DNA from: Opitutaceae bacterium
Lineage (GTDB): Bacteria > Verrucomicrobiota > Verrucomicrobiia > Opitutales > Opitutaceae
DNA: 64,000 bases
Direction: 5' to 3'
Assembly (NCBI GenBank): GCA_016711225.1
Contig: JADJTK010000028.1
Coordinates: forward strand, 28,556-92,555
Positions 27,254 through 35,333 of the stretch are shown in pieces. Made by a program: the position numbers and the translations under genes. Position 1 is the stretch's first letter, and every line of letters starts with the position of its first letter. The notes beneath the pieces were generated by a model. The model did not search any database. It had not been told where the DNA came from and saw only the letters and a program-made list of their open reading frames with translations.

Positions 27254-27513
27254 CCCGCTATGCGGTCAATCTGTCGGCCCGGGCGCTGGACTGGCTGATC
27301 GCTTGCCGCGACGCCACACTGAAGACAAGGATCTCCCGGATGGTCGATGCCTTGGCGGTGAATCCGCGGCCGCCGGGATGCAAGAAGCTGAAGGGCGAAG
27401 AGGAGGTCTGGCGCGTGCGTGTCGGTGATTACCGGATTCTGTACGAAGTGCGGGACGCGCAACTGGTGGTGCTCGTGATCGACATTGCCAACCGGGCCAA
27501 AGCCTATCGGTGA
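27250..27513 (+). CDS. RelE/ParE-family toxin
   Basis: 87 residues. It carries the family core: ISRMVDALAVNPRPPGCKKL, then KGEEEVWRVRVGDYRILYEV and LVVLVIDIANRAKAYR. RelE members cleave mRNA in the ribosome A site, while ParE members poison gyrase; sequence alone does not decide. The PRPPGCKKLKG...WRVRVGDYRI block is characteristic of the RelE side. The ATG overlaps the antitoxin stop. Both genes look intact, unlike the hicBA pair just upstream, so this is probably the active module of the island. Confidence 0.88.
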   Translation: MTRYAVNLSARALDWLIACRDATLKTRISRMVDALAVNPRPPGCKKLKGEEEVWRVRVGDYRILYEVRDAQLVVLVIDIANRAKAYR

Positions 27514-27723
27514 ATCCGGACTCATCGGTGCATCCCCTGGATCAGGCCGGATTGTTCACGGTTTCCAAGTGCGCTCGAGGAGCGGTGGGTATGGTGGACC
27601 GCAGATAGGGACGCCTGCGCCACGGCGCATGTCTCGAACTGGCGCTGCGCCGCTTCGTCTTTGGCGCTGATCGCTAGTCCTGTGGTGATGCGGGCCGGGA
27701 CCGCGCCGGAGTCGTTGAAATAT

Positions 27724-27797
27724 TGGTGCGGGCGGAGGGAATCGAACCCTCGTAGCCAGCTTGGAAAACTGGCGTTCTACCACTGAACTACGCCCGC
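27724..27797 (-). tRNA. tRNA-Gly (anticodon TCC)
   Basis: On the minus strand the 74-base sequence folds into a cloverleaf: acceptor GCGGGCG pairing with CGCCCGC, D-arm GTTCAGTGGTAGAAC, anticodon stem with loop TTTCCAA (anticodon TCC), T-arm with GGTTCGATTCC, discriminator A and an encoded CCA (27724-27726 on the plus strand read TGG). It reads GGA codons. Confidence 0.95.
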
Positions 27798-27882
27798 AAA
27801 GGCGCCTAACGGCATCGCGACAAGGGCAGCGGCGTTTCCCGGGAGGGTCAAGCCCGTTGCGCAAACCCGCGCTTTTGCGCTC

Positions 27883-28464
27883 TCAACGTTGGTTGATGGG
27901 ACGGGGATCGAAGACGATCGGCCGGCCGGTGGTGGGCTCGTTGCGCAGGTCGCGGCGCAGGGCGCGGGCTTCGGCGGGGTCGACGCCGGCCACGAGGCGG
28001 GCGAGGCCGTTGATCCGCTCTTTGTAGAGGCGATTCTTGCGTTCCAGGTAGGCCTCGCGGGCCCGTTGGGCTTGAGTCATGCCGCCGCCGATGGCGATTC
28101 CTCCGGGCAGGGGCAGCGCCAAGGTGTAACGATTGAGAAAGCACCGGTCGAAGGTCGAGAGCTCCCGCTTCACGAGCTCCTTGTCGTAGGCCCCCTTCTG
28201 GTAGAGTGAATCCTCCGCCATGCGCTGCAGCGCTCGCTCCTGGACGGTGAAGGGCGCCAGCACGACCAGTTCGGGGTCGGCGTCGGCGGCCGCTTTGGCG
28301 GTGGCGCGAGCGGCGGCCAGGGCGGCGGCCTCGACGGCAGCGCGGTCGTGTTCCTCCGCGGAGTAGGCGGGCAGCTTGTCCCGGACGGCCCGGCGCATCG
28401 CGGACTCGGCGTGGAGGGGCAAGGCCGTGGCGAGCAGGACCGGCAGGATCAGGAGGCGCTTCAT
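27883..28464 (-). CDS. exported protein of unknown function
   Basis: 193 residues from the ATG at 28464. A Sec signal peptide (MKRLLILPVLLATALPLHAES) is followed by an Ala/Glu-rich helical region and then VVLAPFTVQERAL. The V-V-L-x-P-F-x-V string is found near the N-terminus of many exported and TonB-linked proteins of Verrucomicrobiota (from memory). A glycine-rich stretch (LPGGIAIGGGMTQAQRA) and a basic C-terminus follow. No catalytic motif or lipobox is visible. It stands alone between the tRNA and a small membrane-protein gene. Confidence 0.7.
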   Translation of the reverse strand: MKRLLILPVLLATALPLHAESAMRRAVRDKLPAYSAEEHDRAAVEAAALAAARATAKAAADADPELVVLAPFTVQERALQRMAEDSLYQKGAYDKELVKRELSTFDRCFLNRYTLALPLPGGIAIGGGMTQAQRAREAYLERKNRLYKERINGLARLVAGVDPAEARALRRDLRNEPTTGRPIVFDPRPINQR

Positions 28465-28585
28465 GAGGGGCGGAGTAGTGGCAGCGGCCAACCGATGCAA
28501 CCGATCGTGGTTGAGCGGTTGCCCGGTGGTCGCGCTTGCGACCGACCGCAGGATGAACGGTTCCGCCGGCTGCGTGTCCTGACGC

Positions 28586-28852
28586 TCAGAACATCGAGAG
28601 GGCCTGCGCGCTCTCGATCACGACCCAGGCGAACCCGGCGACGGCGGCCCAGGTGAACGCCGCCATCACCACCCGGCGGCGACGCAGCGAGCGTTCATAG
28701 GCATCGGGATTGACCCGGCGGAAATGAGTCCCCTGCAGGAAGCTCAGGAACTGGCCGTTGGTCGTCCGCCCCTGGCCGGGGCGCCGGTGCAGGCACGGTC
28801 CGGCCCGGTGGGCAGGACGGCGCAGCAGCACGGTTGACAGCCAATGGATCAT
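28586..28852 (-). CDS. small basic protein with C-terminal membrane helix
   Basis: An 88-residue frame starting at an ATG and diverging from lysA (86-base gap). The first 60 residues are Arg-rich and probably cytoplasmic (FRRVNPDAYERSLRRRRVV). A single hydrophobic segment, MAAFTWAAVAGFAWVVIES, ends the protein. No family is recognised. Support is the plausible architecture and the absence of a competing gene on the other strand; an accidental frame is possible. Confidence 0.45.
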   Translation of the reverse strand: MIHWLSTVLLRRPAHRAGPCLHRRPGQGRTTNGQFLSFLQGTHFRRVNPDAYERSLRRRRVVMAAFTWAAVAGFAWVVIESAQALSMF

Positions 28853-28938
28853 CGCCCTTCTGATTTCGTCTTTTCGGGCCGTTTCTCAAGGTAAAACTTC
28901 TGTTGTGACGTCCTCTTAACCTGCTTTTCAAAAACGCG

Positions 28939-30240
28939 ATGCACCTCTTCCATTACGTTGGCAACGCCCTGCACTGCGAGTCCGTCGATTTGGCCGCGAT
29001 CGCGCGGCTCCATGGCACGCCCACTTACGTCTACAGTGCTGCCTCGATGGAGGCCAATTACCGCCGCTTGGCCACCGCGTTGCCCGGCCTCGACGTGCGC
29101 GTGTGCTATGCGATGAAGGCCAACGGCAGCCTCGCGGTGGCGCGCCTCTTCGGCAACCTCGGTGCCGGGTTCGACTTCGTGAGCGGCGGCGAGATCCGCC
29201 GGGCGCAGGCGGCCGGTTGCGACGTCACCGGCAGCGTCTTTGCGGGTGTGGGCAAGACCGAGGCCGAGGTCCGTCACGCCCTGGAGGCGGGCCTCTACGG
29301 TTTCCATGTCGAGAGCGAGCCGGAGCTGGCGCGCCTCAACCACATCGCCGGGTTGATGGGGCGCAAGGCCCCCGTCGCCTTTCGGGTGAATCCCGACGTC
29401 GATGCTGGTACCCATGCCAAAATTACCACTGGCCGCAGCGAGAACAAGTTCGGGGTGCCGTTGCAGTTCGCCGAGCAGGCCTACGAGGCCGCCTCCCGTT
29501 TCAAGCACATCGAGATCCGCGGGGTGCAGATCCACATCGGCTCGCAGATCACCTCGGTGGGGCCCTTCGCCGCCGCCGTCGAGAAGGTGGCCCCGCTGGC
29601 CGCCCAGCTGCGTGACCGCTTCGGTATCCAGTACTTTAGCCTTGGGGGCGGCGTGGGGGTCGTCTACCAGGAGGCGCTGGCCAGCGGCGCCCAAGCCTGG
29701 TGGGACGCCCGTCCGGTCGCCGAGCGCCCGCTCACGCCGGAGGCCTACGGGGCGGCGGTCGCGCCGGTGTTGCGCGGCCTCGGCCTGCGGATCCTCCTGG
29801 AGCCGGGCCGCTTCCTGGTGGCCAATGCCGGGGTGCTGCTCTCGCGCGTCGAGTATCTGAAGCGCGGTCACGGGCGGAACTTCCTCATCGTCGACGCCGG
29901 CTTCAACGACCTGGTGCGCCCGGCGATGTACGAGGCCTACCACGAGATCGTGCCCTTGGCGCGCGACGCCTCCCGCCCGGCCCTCACTGCCGACATCGTG
30001 GGCCCGATCTGCGAGAGCGGCGACACCTTCGCCAAGGAGCGCACGCTCCAGCAGGTGGGCGAGGGTGAGCTGCTGGCGTTCATGAGCGCGGGCGCCTACG
30101 GCTTTGCCATGGCCAGCCGCTACAACGCCCGCCCGCTCGCCGCCGAGGTGATGGTGCGCGGCACCAGTTTTGAGCTGGTCAACGCCCGCGAGACCTACGC
30201 GCAGATGTTCGCCAACGAGAAGCTGCCGTCCTTCCTGTAG
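28939..30240 (+). CDS. lysA: diaminopimelate decarboxylase
   Basis: 433 residues, the normal length. LysA removes CO2 from meso-diaminopimelate to make lysine. It is a PLP-dependent alanine-racemase-fold enzyme. Seen: VCYAMKANGSLAVAR with the PLP Lys, GFDFVSGGEIRRAQ, FRVNPDVDAGTHAKITTG, GVQIHIGSQITSV, the phosphate-binding LGGGVGVVY, EPGRFLVANAG, and the active-site PICESGDTFAKER with the Cys that comes from the partner subunit. FMSAGAYGFAMASRYN closes the barrel domain. The ATG at 28939 directly starts the conserved N-terminus. No other lysine-biosynthesis gene is adjacent. Confidence 0.96.
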   Translation: MHLFHYVGNALHCESVDLAAIARLHGTPTYVYSAASMEANYRRLATALPGLDVRVCYAMKANGSLAVARLFGNLGAGFDFVSGGEIRRAQAAGCDVTGSVFAGVGKTEAEVRHALEAGLYGFHVESEPELARLNHIAGLMGRKAPVAFRVNPDVDAGTHAKITTGRSENKFGVPLQFAEQAYEAASRFKHIEIRGVQIHIGSQITSVGPFAAAVEKVAPLAAQLRDRFGIQYFSLGGGVGVVYQEALASGAQAWWDARPVAERPLTPEAYGAAVAPVLRGLGLRILLEPGRFLVANAGVLLSRVEYLKRGHGRNFLIVDAGFNDLVRPAMYEAYHEIVPLARDASRPALTADIVGPICESGDTFAKERTLQQVGEGELLAFMSAGAYGFAMASRYNARPLAAEVMVRGTSFELVNARETYAQMFANEKLPSFL

Positions 30241-30492
30241 CAGGCGGCGGCATTCCTCGGCCTTCGCTTTTGCTGCTTGGGGTGGGCGCCCGTTGGCTGC
30301 CGGGTTCACGCTCAGGCGGGATCATCCGTTTCTCGTAGCTGGATGACGAAGTCATTCAGCTGGGGGCGAGCCTCCGCGCCGGGCGGATACACCACCTGGT
30401 GAGCTGCGCCGATTATTGACTCGGCTCGGGCGGAGCCTTGCCCCCCAGTGAGGGATGTCGCGCTGGGGCGAGGGTCCGCCGCGACGCCCTCT

Positions 30493-30914
30493 TCACCGCA
30501 CCGGCACAACGACGATCTCGACGCTGCCCGGATTGCCGCGGGTGAGCACCGGGACGGGACGCGTCGTGTTAAAGAGTACCCGGCCGCCGGCGACGATGCG
30601 TGCCTCCATCCCGTAGCCGAGGTTGCGGTCGATGGCCTTGGGGTCGTGGCGGATGAAAAACTCCAGCGGCATGCTCACCGGGCGCGCGTAGTTCTCCTCG
30701 ACAATCACCTTGGCCGCCATGCCCTCGCGGGTGAGCTCGACCAGCTTGAGCTCGAAGACGGCCTCCGGCGGTAATTGGACGTTGGTGATGTACATCACCG
30801 TGCCTCCACTCCCGGCCCGGCGGGGCGCTTGGGCTTTTCGGCATGCGTGCAACCGGTGAACAGCAGGCCGGCGAGGAGGGCGGTCAGGGCGAGGAAGGGG
30901 CGCAGGTTCAGCAT
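30493..30914 (-). CDS. YbaY/YscW-family lipoprotein, frameshifted
   Basis: The N-terminus (ATG at 30914) is a lipoprotein signal, MLNLRPFLALTALLAG, then LLFTGC with the lipidated Cys, followed by KPKRPAGPG and a stop. The conserved domain (GGTVMYITNVQLPPEAVFEL, VIVEENYARPVSMPLEFFI, GYGMEARIVAGGRVLFNTT) is in another frame. Restoring one base near 30795-30812, in the GGGCCGGG stretch, joins both into 140 residues. The GGTV just before the apparent ATG belongs to the family consensus, which supports a frameshift over two separate genes. These outer-membrane lipoproteins have a compact beta fold; the role is poorly defined. Confidence 0.7.
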
Positions 30915-31244
30915 GGGGCGAGCCCAACGGTTTCCCCCGGACGAGGCAAACGGGAAGCGGCCCTCGGTCACGGGGCGGCATGGTCGGTCCGTGACCGGGG
31001 CCGAACGGCGCGTCGGGGGTGGGGGGGCCGTTTGACTCTCGCGCGAAGCATGCCGCTGGGGGGAAGTTGCCCAGAGCCACGAGGCGGCTAGATCGTCGGG
31101 GTATGGTTCCGGGCGGGGCGAATGCCGTTGCGCGATCGGCCGGCTCAGGCCGACGGGGAGTCCCCTCACCCTTTTGCTCGTCTCCTCACGTGAGTGAAAC
31201 TTCGGGTTGAAGCCGGCGGCTGTCCGCATACTGCTTGGCCCGCC
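30915..31244. other. divergent intergenic region with an inverted repeat
   Basis: 330 bases between the lipoprotein gene and purE. CGGTCACGG (30965-30973) and CCGTGACCG (30989-30997) form a perfect 9-base inverted repeat with a 15-base spacer, which could be an operator or hairpin. Nothing else is recognised. Confidence 0.45.
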
Positions 31245-31763
31245 GTGACCGAAAAACCCTCCGCACCCTTCACCGCCACCGGCCGACCGCTCGTCGGCAT
31301 CGTCATGGGCAGCACTTCCGACTGGCCCGTCATGGAAGCTGCCGCCCGCCTGCTCGACGAGTTTGGCATCGCCACCGAACGCCGCGCCCTGAGTGCGCAC
31401 CGCACGCCCGACGCTGCCCTGGATTGGGGCCGCGGCGCTGGCCAACGCGGGCTTAAGGTCATCATCGCCGCCGCCGGCGGCGCCGCCCATCTGGCGGGCG
31501 TGATGGCCGCCGTCACCCCGCTGCCGGTTCTTGGGGTGCCGATGGAGTCGGCTGCGCTCAAGGGCATGGATTCGCTTCTCTCGATGGTGCAGATGCCCGG
31601 AGGTATCCCTGTCGCCACCTTTGCGATCGGCAAGCCGGGCGCGATCAACGCGGCGCTCTTCGCCGTGGCCACCCTCGCGCTGAGCGACGAACGCCTGCGC
31701 CAGGCCCTCGACGCCTACCGCACCGCGCAGACCAAGAAGGTGCTCGAGGCGCAGCTGCCCTGA
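31245..31763 (+). CDS. purE: N5-carboxyaminoimidazole ribonucleotide mutase (PurE)
   Basis: 172 residues from the GTG at 31245 (a GTG at 31194 is an alternative). PurE converts N5-CAIR to CAIR in purine synthesis. Class I signatures: VGIVMGSTSDWPVM, LSAHRTPDAAL with the catalytic His, IIAAAGGAAHLAGV, LPVLGVPMES, and MVQMPGGIPVATFAIG. The partner purK is not in the window. A strong hairpin follows at 31850. Confidence 0.94.
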   Translation: MTEKPSAPFTATGRPLVGIVMGSTSDWPVMEAAARLLDEFGIATERRALSAHRTPDAALDWGRGAGQRGLKVIIAAAGGAAHLAGVMAAVTPLPVLGVPMESAALKGMDSLLSMVQMPGGIPVATFAIGKPGAINAALFAVATLALSDERLRQALDAYRTAQTKKVLEAQLP

Positions 31764-31849
31764 GCGTCCCTGCTCGCAGCTTTCCGCCGGCTAGCGCCGC
31801 TTGAATCGACGCTGGCCGGTGCCGTTCAACCGAACCGGCGGAATCTTTC

Positions 31850-31888
31850 AGAAGCTAGGCACCCGGCCCGGCCGGGTGCCTAGCTTCT
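31850..31888. terminator. perfect 18-bp hairpin between purE and metY
   Basis: AGAAGCTAGGCACCCGGC is followed by a 3-base loop (CCG) and its exact reverse complement. It lies 87 bases after purE and 63 bases before metY. A strong T-tract is missing on the plus strand (GTCGGTCCGATTCATTTT follows), so it may act as a terminator in either direction or as an mRNA-stabilising hairpin. Confidence 0.65.
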
Positions 31889-31950
31889 GTCGGTCCGATT
31901 CATTTTCTGCTCTGTAACTCTCTCCGCTACCCGCGATTCACCACAACACC

Positions 31951-33258
31951 ATGAGCACCTCCCGCAAACCCGGCCTTGGCACCCAAGCCCTCCACGCCGG
32001 CCAGACGCCCGATCCCACCACCGGCGCCCGCGCCGTTCCGCTCTACCAGACCACCAGCTACGTCTTCCGCGACGCTGAGCACGCCGCGAACCTCTTCGCG
32101 CTGAAAGAGCTCGGGAACATCTACACCCGGATCATGAATCCGACGACCGACGTGTTCGAGCAGCGCCTCGCCGCGCTCGAGGGCGGCAGCGGCGCGCTCG
32201 CGCACAGCTCGGGGCAGGCTGCGATCACCGACTCGATCCTCAACATTGCCGGTGCCGGCGACCACATCGTCTCCGTCGCGCAGCTCTACGGCGGCACCTA
32301 CAACCTTTTCCACTACACGCTGCCCAAGCTCGGCATCGAGGTGAGCTTCGTCGACGGCGAGGATCCGGAGAATTTCCGCAAGGCCCTGCGGCCGAATACC
32401 AAGGCGTTCTATGGTGAGGGCCTCGGCAATCCGCGGCTGAACATCTTCCCCTTTGCCGAGGTCGTCGCCATTGCCCGCGAGGCCGGCATCCCGGTCATCG
32501 TCGACAACACCTGCCTCTCGCCGATGCTCAACCGCCCGATCGAGTGGGGCGTGAACGTCGTCGTGCACTCGACCACGAAATACATCGGCGGCCACGGCAC
32601 CTCGCTGGGCGGCATGGTCGTCGACGGTGGCAACTTCAACTGGGGCAACGGTAAGTTCCCCGGCTTCAGCCAGCCCGACGCCAGCTACCACGGCATCGTG
32701 CACTGGGATGCCTTCAAGGCCTTCGCGCCCGCCGGCGGTGCGAACATCGCCTATATCATGAAGATGCGGTTGCAGCTGCTGCGCGACATCGGCGCGTGCA
32801 TCAGCCCCTTCAACTCCTTCATGATGATCCAGGGGCTGGAGACGCTGCACCTGCGCATGGAGCGTACCTGCGCCAACGCGCTCAAGGTCGCCGAGTTCCT
32901 CGCGGCGCACGATCGCGTGGCTTGGGTGAACTATCCCGGACTGAAGAGCAGTCCGGCGCACGCGCTCGCCAAGAAGTACCTTTCCGGAGGCTTCGGCGGG
33001 CTGGTCGGTTTCGGGGTGAAGGGCGGCTACGAGGCTGGTCTCCAGTTCATTGGCCGGCTCAAGCTCCTCAGCCACCTCGCCAACATCGGTGACGCCAAGT
33101 CGCTGGCCATCCACCCGGCGAGCACGACGCACTCGCAGCTCACGCCGGCCGAGCTGGTCACGACCGGCGTCTCCGCCGATTTCATCCGACTTTCGATCGG
33201 CATCGAGGACATCGAGGACATCCTGGCCGACATCGCCCAGGCGCTGGAGGCGAAGTAG
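31951..33258 (+). CDS. metY: O-acetylhomoserine sulfhydrylase / aminocarboxypropyltransferase
   Basis: 435 residues, PLP fold type I, Cys/Met metabolism family. It makes homocysteine from O-acetylhomoserine and sulfide. Diagnostic pieces: LGTQALHAGQTPDPTTGARA, PLYQTTSYVF, YTRIMNPTTDVFEQRLAALE, SSGQAAITDSILNIAGAGD, the PLP Lys in VVHSTTKYIGGHG, and IHPASTTHSQLTPAE near the C-terminus. Length over 425 residues separates MetY from the shorter cystathionine enzymes. No SAM riboswitch of the classes I know is visible upstream, and metX is not adjacent. Confidence 0.94.
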   Translation: MSTSRKPGLGTQALHAGQTPDPTTGARAVPLYQTTSYVFRDAEHAANLFALKELGNIYTRIMNPTTDVFEQRLAALEGGSGALAHSSGQAAITDSILNIAGAGDHIVSVAQLYGGTYNLFHYTLPKLGIEVSFVDGEDPENFRKALRPNTKAFYGEGLGNPRLNIFPFAEVVAIAREAGIPVIVDNTCLSPMLNRPIEWGVNVVVHSTTKYIGGHGTSLGGMVVDGGNFNWGNGKFPGFSQPDASYHGIVHWDAFKAFAPAGGANIAYIMKMRLQLLRDIGACISPFNSFMMIQGLETLHLRMERTCANALKVAEFLAAHDRVAWVNYPGLKSSPAHALAKKYLSGGFGGLVGFGVKGGYEAGLQFIGRLKLLSHLANIGDAKSLAIHPASTTHSQLTPAELVTTGVSADFIRLSIGIEDIEDILADIAQALEAK

Positions 33259-33277
33259 GCGGGTGCTGAGCGGACGT

Positions 33278-33487
33278 GGCACGGACCTCCCGGTCCGTGC
33301 CCGGATTGGTCCCTCGACCGGCGTGCCGGTTGCCTCTTGTAGGGGCTCCGCTTGCGACGCCTGTATTGGGTCGACAAATTCAAGCCGAGCCGGCGCGGGC
33401 CGAGTCCTCGACCCGATTGAGGGCAATCGGGTCCACCAACCTTGGAATTGAGCCCGCGAAGGTGGACCGCGTTGACTTCAACGCGGT
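33278..33487. repeat. three perfect short hairpins between metY and the exosortase gene
   Basis: GGCACGGACC/GGTCCGTGCC (33278-33301, 4-base loop), ACCCGATTG/CAATCGGGT (33411-33432, 4-base loop) and ACCGCGTTG/CAACGCGGT (33466-33487, 4-base loop) lie in the 275-base gap between convergent genes. The first could terminate metY and the last the exosortase gene. None has a long T-tract. The regular 4-base loops are notable. Confidence 0.65.
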
Positions 33488-33533
33488 TGGCGGGGTGATC
33501 CGGCCGGACAGGCGAACGCTTTCCGTGAAGGTT

Positions 33534-34406
33534 CTACCGTCTCGCCTTCGGCTGCCAGCCCGTGAGCAGCCACACCGCCCCGAGGCCGGCGTAGAGCGCG
33601 ATAAGGCCGGCCGTCTCGTGCAGCGCGTGGTAGTGTCCCGGAAACCTGGGGGCGAGGAGGACGATCGTGGAGATGCGCAGCAGGTTCATGGTGAACGCCA
33701 GCAGCAGGCCCAGCGCGAGCAGGCCGGGGAAGCTCCACCACTTGGCCCGCCGGTAGAGCAGGCCGACCGTGCCCAGCAACAGCGAGGAGGAGATCAGGCC
33801 GAAGCCGTTGCACTCCGTCTCCACGATGAAGGTGCCGTGCTGGTTCACCAACTGGAGCTGGACGCCGGGGTTGGCCACCACCTGCAGGTGCGACGCCAGC
33901 CCGAACGACTGCAACAAGCGCACGGATTCCACCCCAGCCATCTTGCGTAGGGGCCAGTCGAGCACGGGGAAGAGCAGCACGAACAGGATCACCAGGGCAA
34001 AGGCCGCCAGCAACGGCACCGTGCGCCGCAGTGCCCGAGCGCCGAACAGGACCTGCACGGCACCACCCGCTGCCGCGACGAGACCGGCCAGCACCAGCAG
34101 CGGCGTCTTGAGTAGGAGGGCGCCGGCGATGCAGGCGTAGGAGGCGAGCAGCCATGCGAGGCCGGAGTTGTCGAGTTGTAGCGAGAGGCGCAGTACCGCG
34201 CGGCGTTCCCAGGCAATCCACAGTCCGGCCAGGACCATGATAAAGAACGATTGTTTGAGCTGTTCGCGGGCGAAGGTTTGCGAGGCTACCCAGCGGATCG
34301 CCGGCCAAAAGGCCAGCGCGGTAAACGCGAGCAGCCCGAAGGCGAGCCAGCGGTCGCGCGGACCAGCGGCAGAGGAAGCGGGCGCTGCGGAGGGAGGATT
34401 CGACAT
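33534..34406 (-). CDS. exosortase/archaeosortase family transpeptidase
   Basis: 290 residues, about eight membrane helices. Exosortases cleave C-terminal PEP-CTERM-like signals of exported proteins and transfer them to an unknown acceptor. The catalytic triad is visible: Cys in IVETECNGFGLISSSLLLG, Arg in MNLLRISTIVLLA and His in HYHALHETAGLIALY. The ECNGF sequence departs from the more usual ACSG form, pointing to one of the less common subfamilies. No PEP-CTERM protein is recognised in the window. It lies downstream of lepB on the same strand with a 216-base gap, placing two export-related membrane proteases together. Confidence 0.85.
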   Translation of the reverse strand: MSNPPSAAPASSAAGPRDRWLAFGLLAFTALAFWPAIRWVASQTFAREQLKQSFFIMVLAGLWIAWERRAVLRLSLQLDNSGLAWLLASYACIAGALLLKTPLLVLAGLVAAAGGAVQVLFGARALRRTVPLLAAFALVILFVLLFPVLDWPLRKMAGVESVRLLQSFGLASHLQVVANPGVQLQLVNQHGTFIVETECNGFGLISSSLLLGTVGLLYRRAKWWSFPGLLALGLLLAFTMNLLRISTIVLLAPRFPGHYHALHETAGLIALYAGLGAVWLLTGWQPKARR

Positions 34407-34550
34407 CGGCGGGGATCAGACCGGCCGCAGCGTGGGAAGTTCGCGAGCTTCGGTCGAGCGGGTAAGGGGGCGCGGCGCGCCGCGGCACGTGGCTTTAGCC
34501 CGTGCGGTTTGGGGTTGGCGGTCGGGACTGGCGCCGAACCGCGCGTGGCG

Positions 34551-34577
34551 CCCGCCCTGAAGGGACGGGCCACGGTT
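34551..34577. repeat. copy of the CCCTGAAGGGACGGGCCACGG module
   Basis: This ~24-base word recurs at 35583-35608 and, slightly changed, at 48269-48292 and 48405-48429. It lies between the exosortase and lepB genes and is one module of the dispersed intergenic repeat family. A GGCTTTAGCCCGTGC word just upstream (34490) recurs at 45311. Confidence 0.75.
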
Positions 34578-34622
34578 GAAAAGTAATCAGTGATCGGTGA
34601 TCAGTCGGCGCTGGCCTGCGGC

Positions 34623-35333
34623 TCACTCCAGCGCCGTGCAGAAGCGGCCGAAACGCGGACGCAGCCAGTGGTCGAGATCGCCGGATACGAAGACCGCCTC
34701 GGCGCGGCCGACGATGCGCTCCACCGGCATAAAGCCGAAGTACCGCGAGTCGCGGCTGTTGTCGCGGTTGTCGCCGAGCACAAGGCAATGATCGGAGGGC
34801 ACCACGACCGGCCCAAAATTGCGCCGCGCCGGGCGGGCCGGCAGCACCATCATCGAATGGGCGGATTCGCCAAGGGTTTCACGGGCAAAGAGGGCGGAGC
34901 GGAGTTCGGCCGGCTCGAGATCGCGCACCCCGGAGGCGGTGACCGCGAGCGGCGCGTAGGCGAGGGACGTGCCGTTGAGCACCAGCACATCGTCACGCAG
35001 CTCGACGGTATCTCCGGCCAGCGCGACCACGCGCTTGACCAGGCGCACGCCGTCCTCGGGCGAGAAGCAGACCACGATGTCGCCACGCGCCGGAGCCGAC
35101 CACTCGGCGAGACGGTGGCGGGTGAAGGGGACTTTCAGGTCGTAGGCGAGCTTGTTCACCACGACCACGTCTCCTTCCAGGATCGTCGGTTTCATGGAGC
35201 CGGTGGGCACGTAGTTGATGTCGGCCAAGGCGGACTTGGCGGCGAGGATGCCGAGAATGGGCAGGGCGAGCGGGCGGATCCAGCCGGCCCAAAGCGAACG
35301 GGTGGCGCGGCGGGCGAGGGCGGTGGCTTTCAT
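34623..35333 (-). CDS. lepB: signal peptidase I
   Basis: 236 residues from the ATG at 35333. Signal peptidase I removes Sec and Tat signal peptides at the periplasmic face. One N-terminal membrane helix (WAGWIRPLALPILGILAA) precedes the catalytic Ser in YVPTGSMKPTI; the general-base Lys is in RLVKRVVALAGDTVEL, and VLGDNRDNSRDSRYFGFM is box E. The frame extends upstream but passes through repeat DNA and is not conserved. It is shorter than the E. coli enzyme, with a single helix. It may be a second, accessory lepB associated with the exosortase. Confidence 0.93.
   Translation of the reverse strand: MKATALARRATRSLWAGWIRPLALPILGILAAKSALADINYVPTGSMKPTILEGDVVVVNKLAYDLKVPFTRHRLAEWSAPARGDIVVCFSPEDGVRLVKRVVALAGDTVELRDDVLVLNGTSLAYAPLAVTASGVRDLEPAELRSALFARETLGESAHSMMVLPARPARRNFGPVVVPSDHCLVLGDNRDNSRDSRYFGFMPVERIVGRAEAVFVSGDLDHWLRPRFGRFCTALE

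Noticed and set aside
30312..30509. Small minus-strand frame ending in LNDFVIQLRETDD
   Set aside because: The ending looks protein-like, but there is no start with a binding site, no family match and no N-terminal domain. It could be a gene relic.
31764..31950. SAM-type riboswitch before metY
   Set aside because: The conserved cores of the SAM riboswitch classes I know are absent; only a simple hairpin is seen.
31927..33426. Long antisense frame across metY
   Set aside because: G+C-rich codon bias creates long shadows. The plus-strand frame has all MetY motifs.
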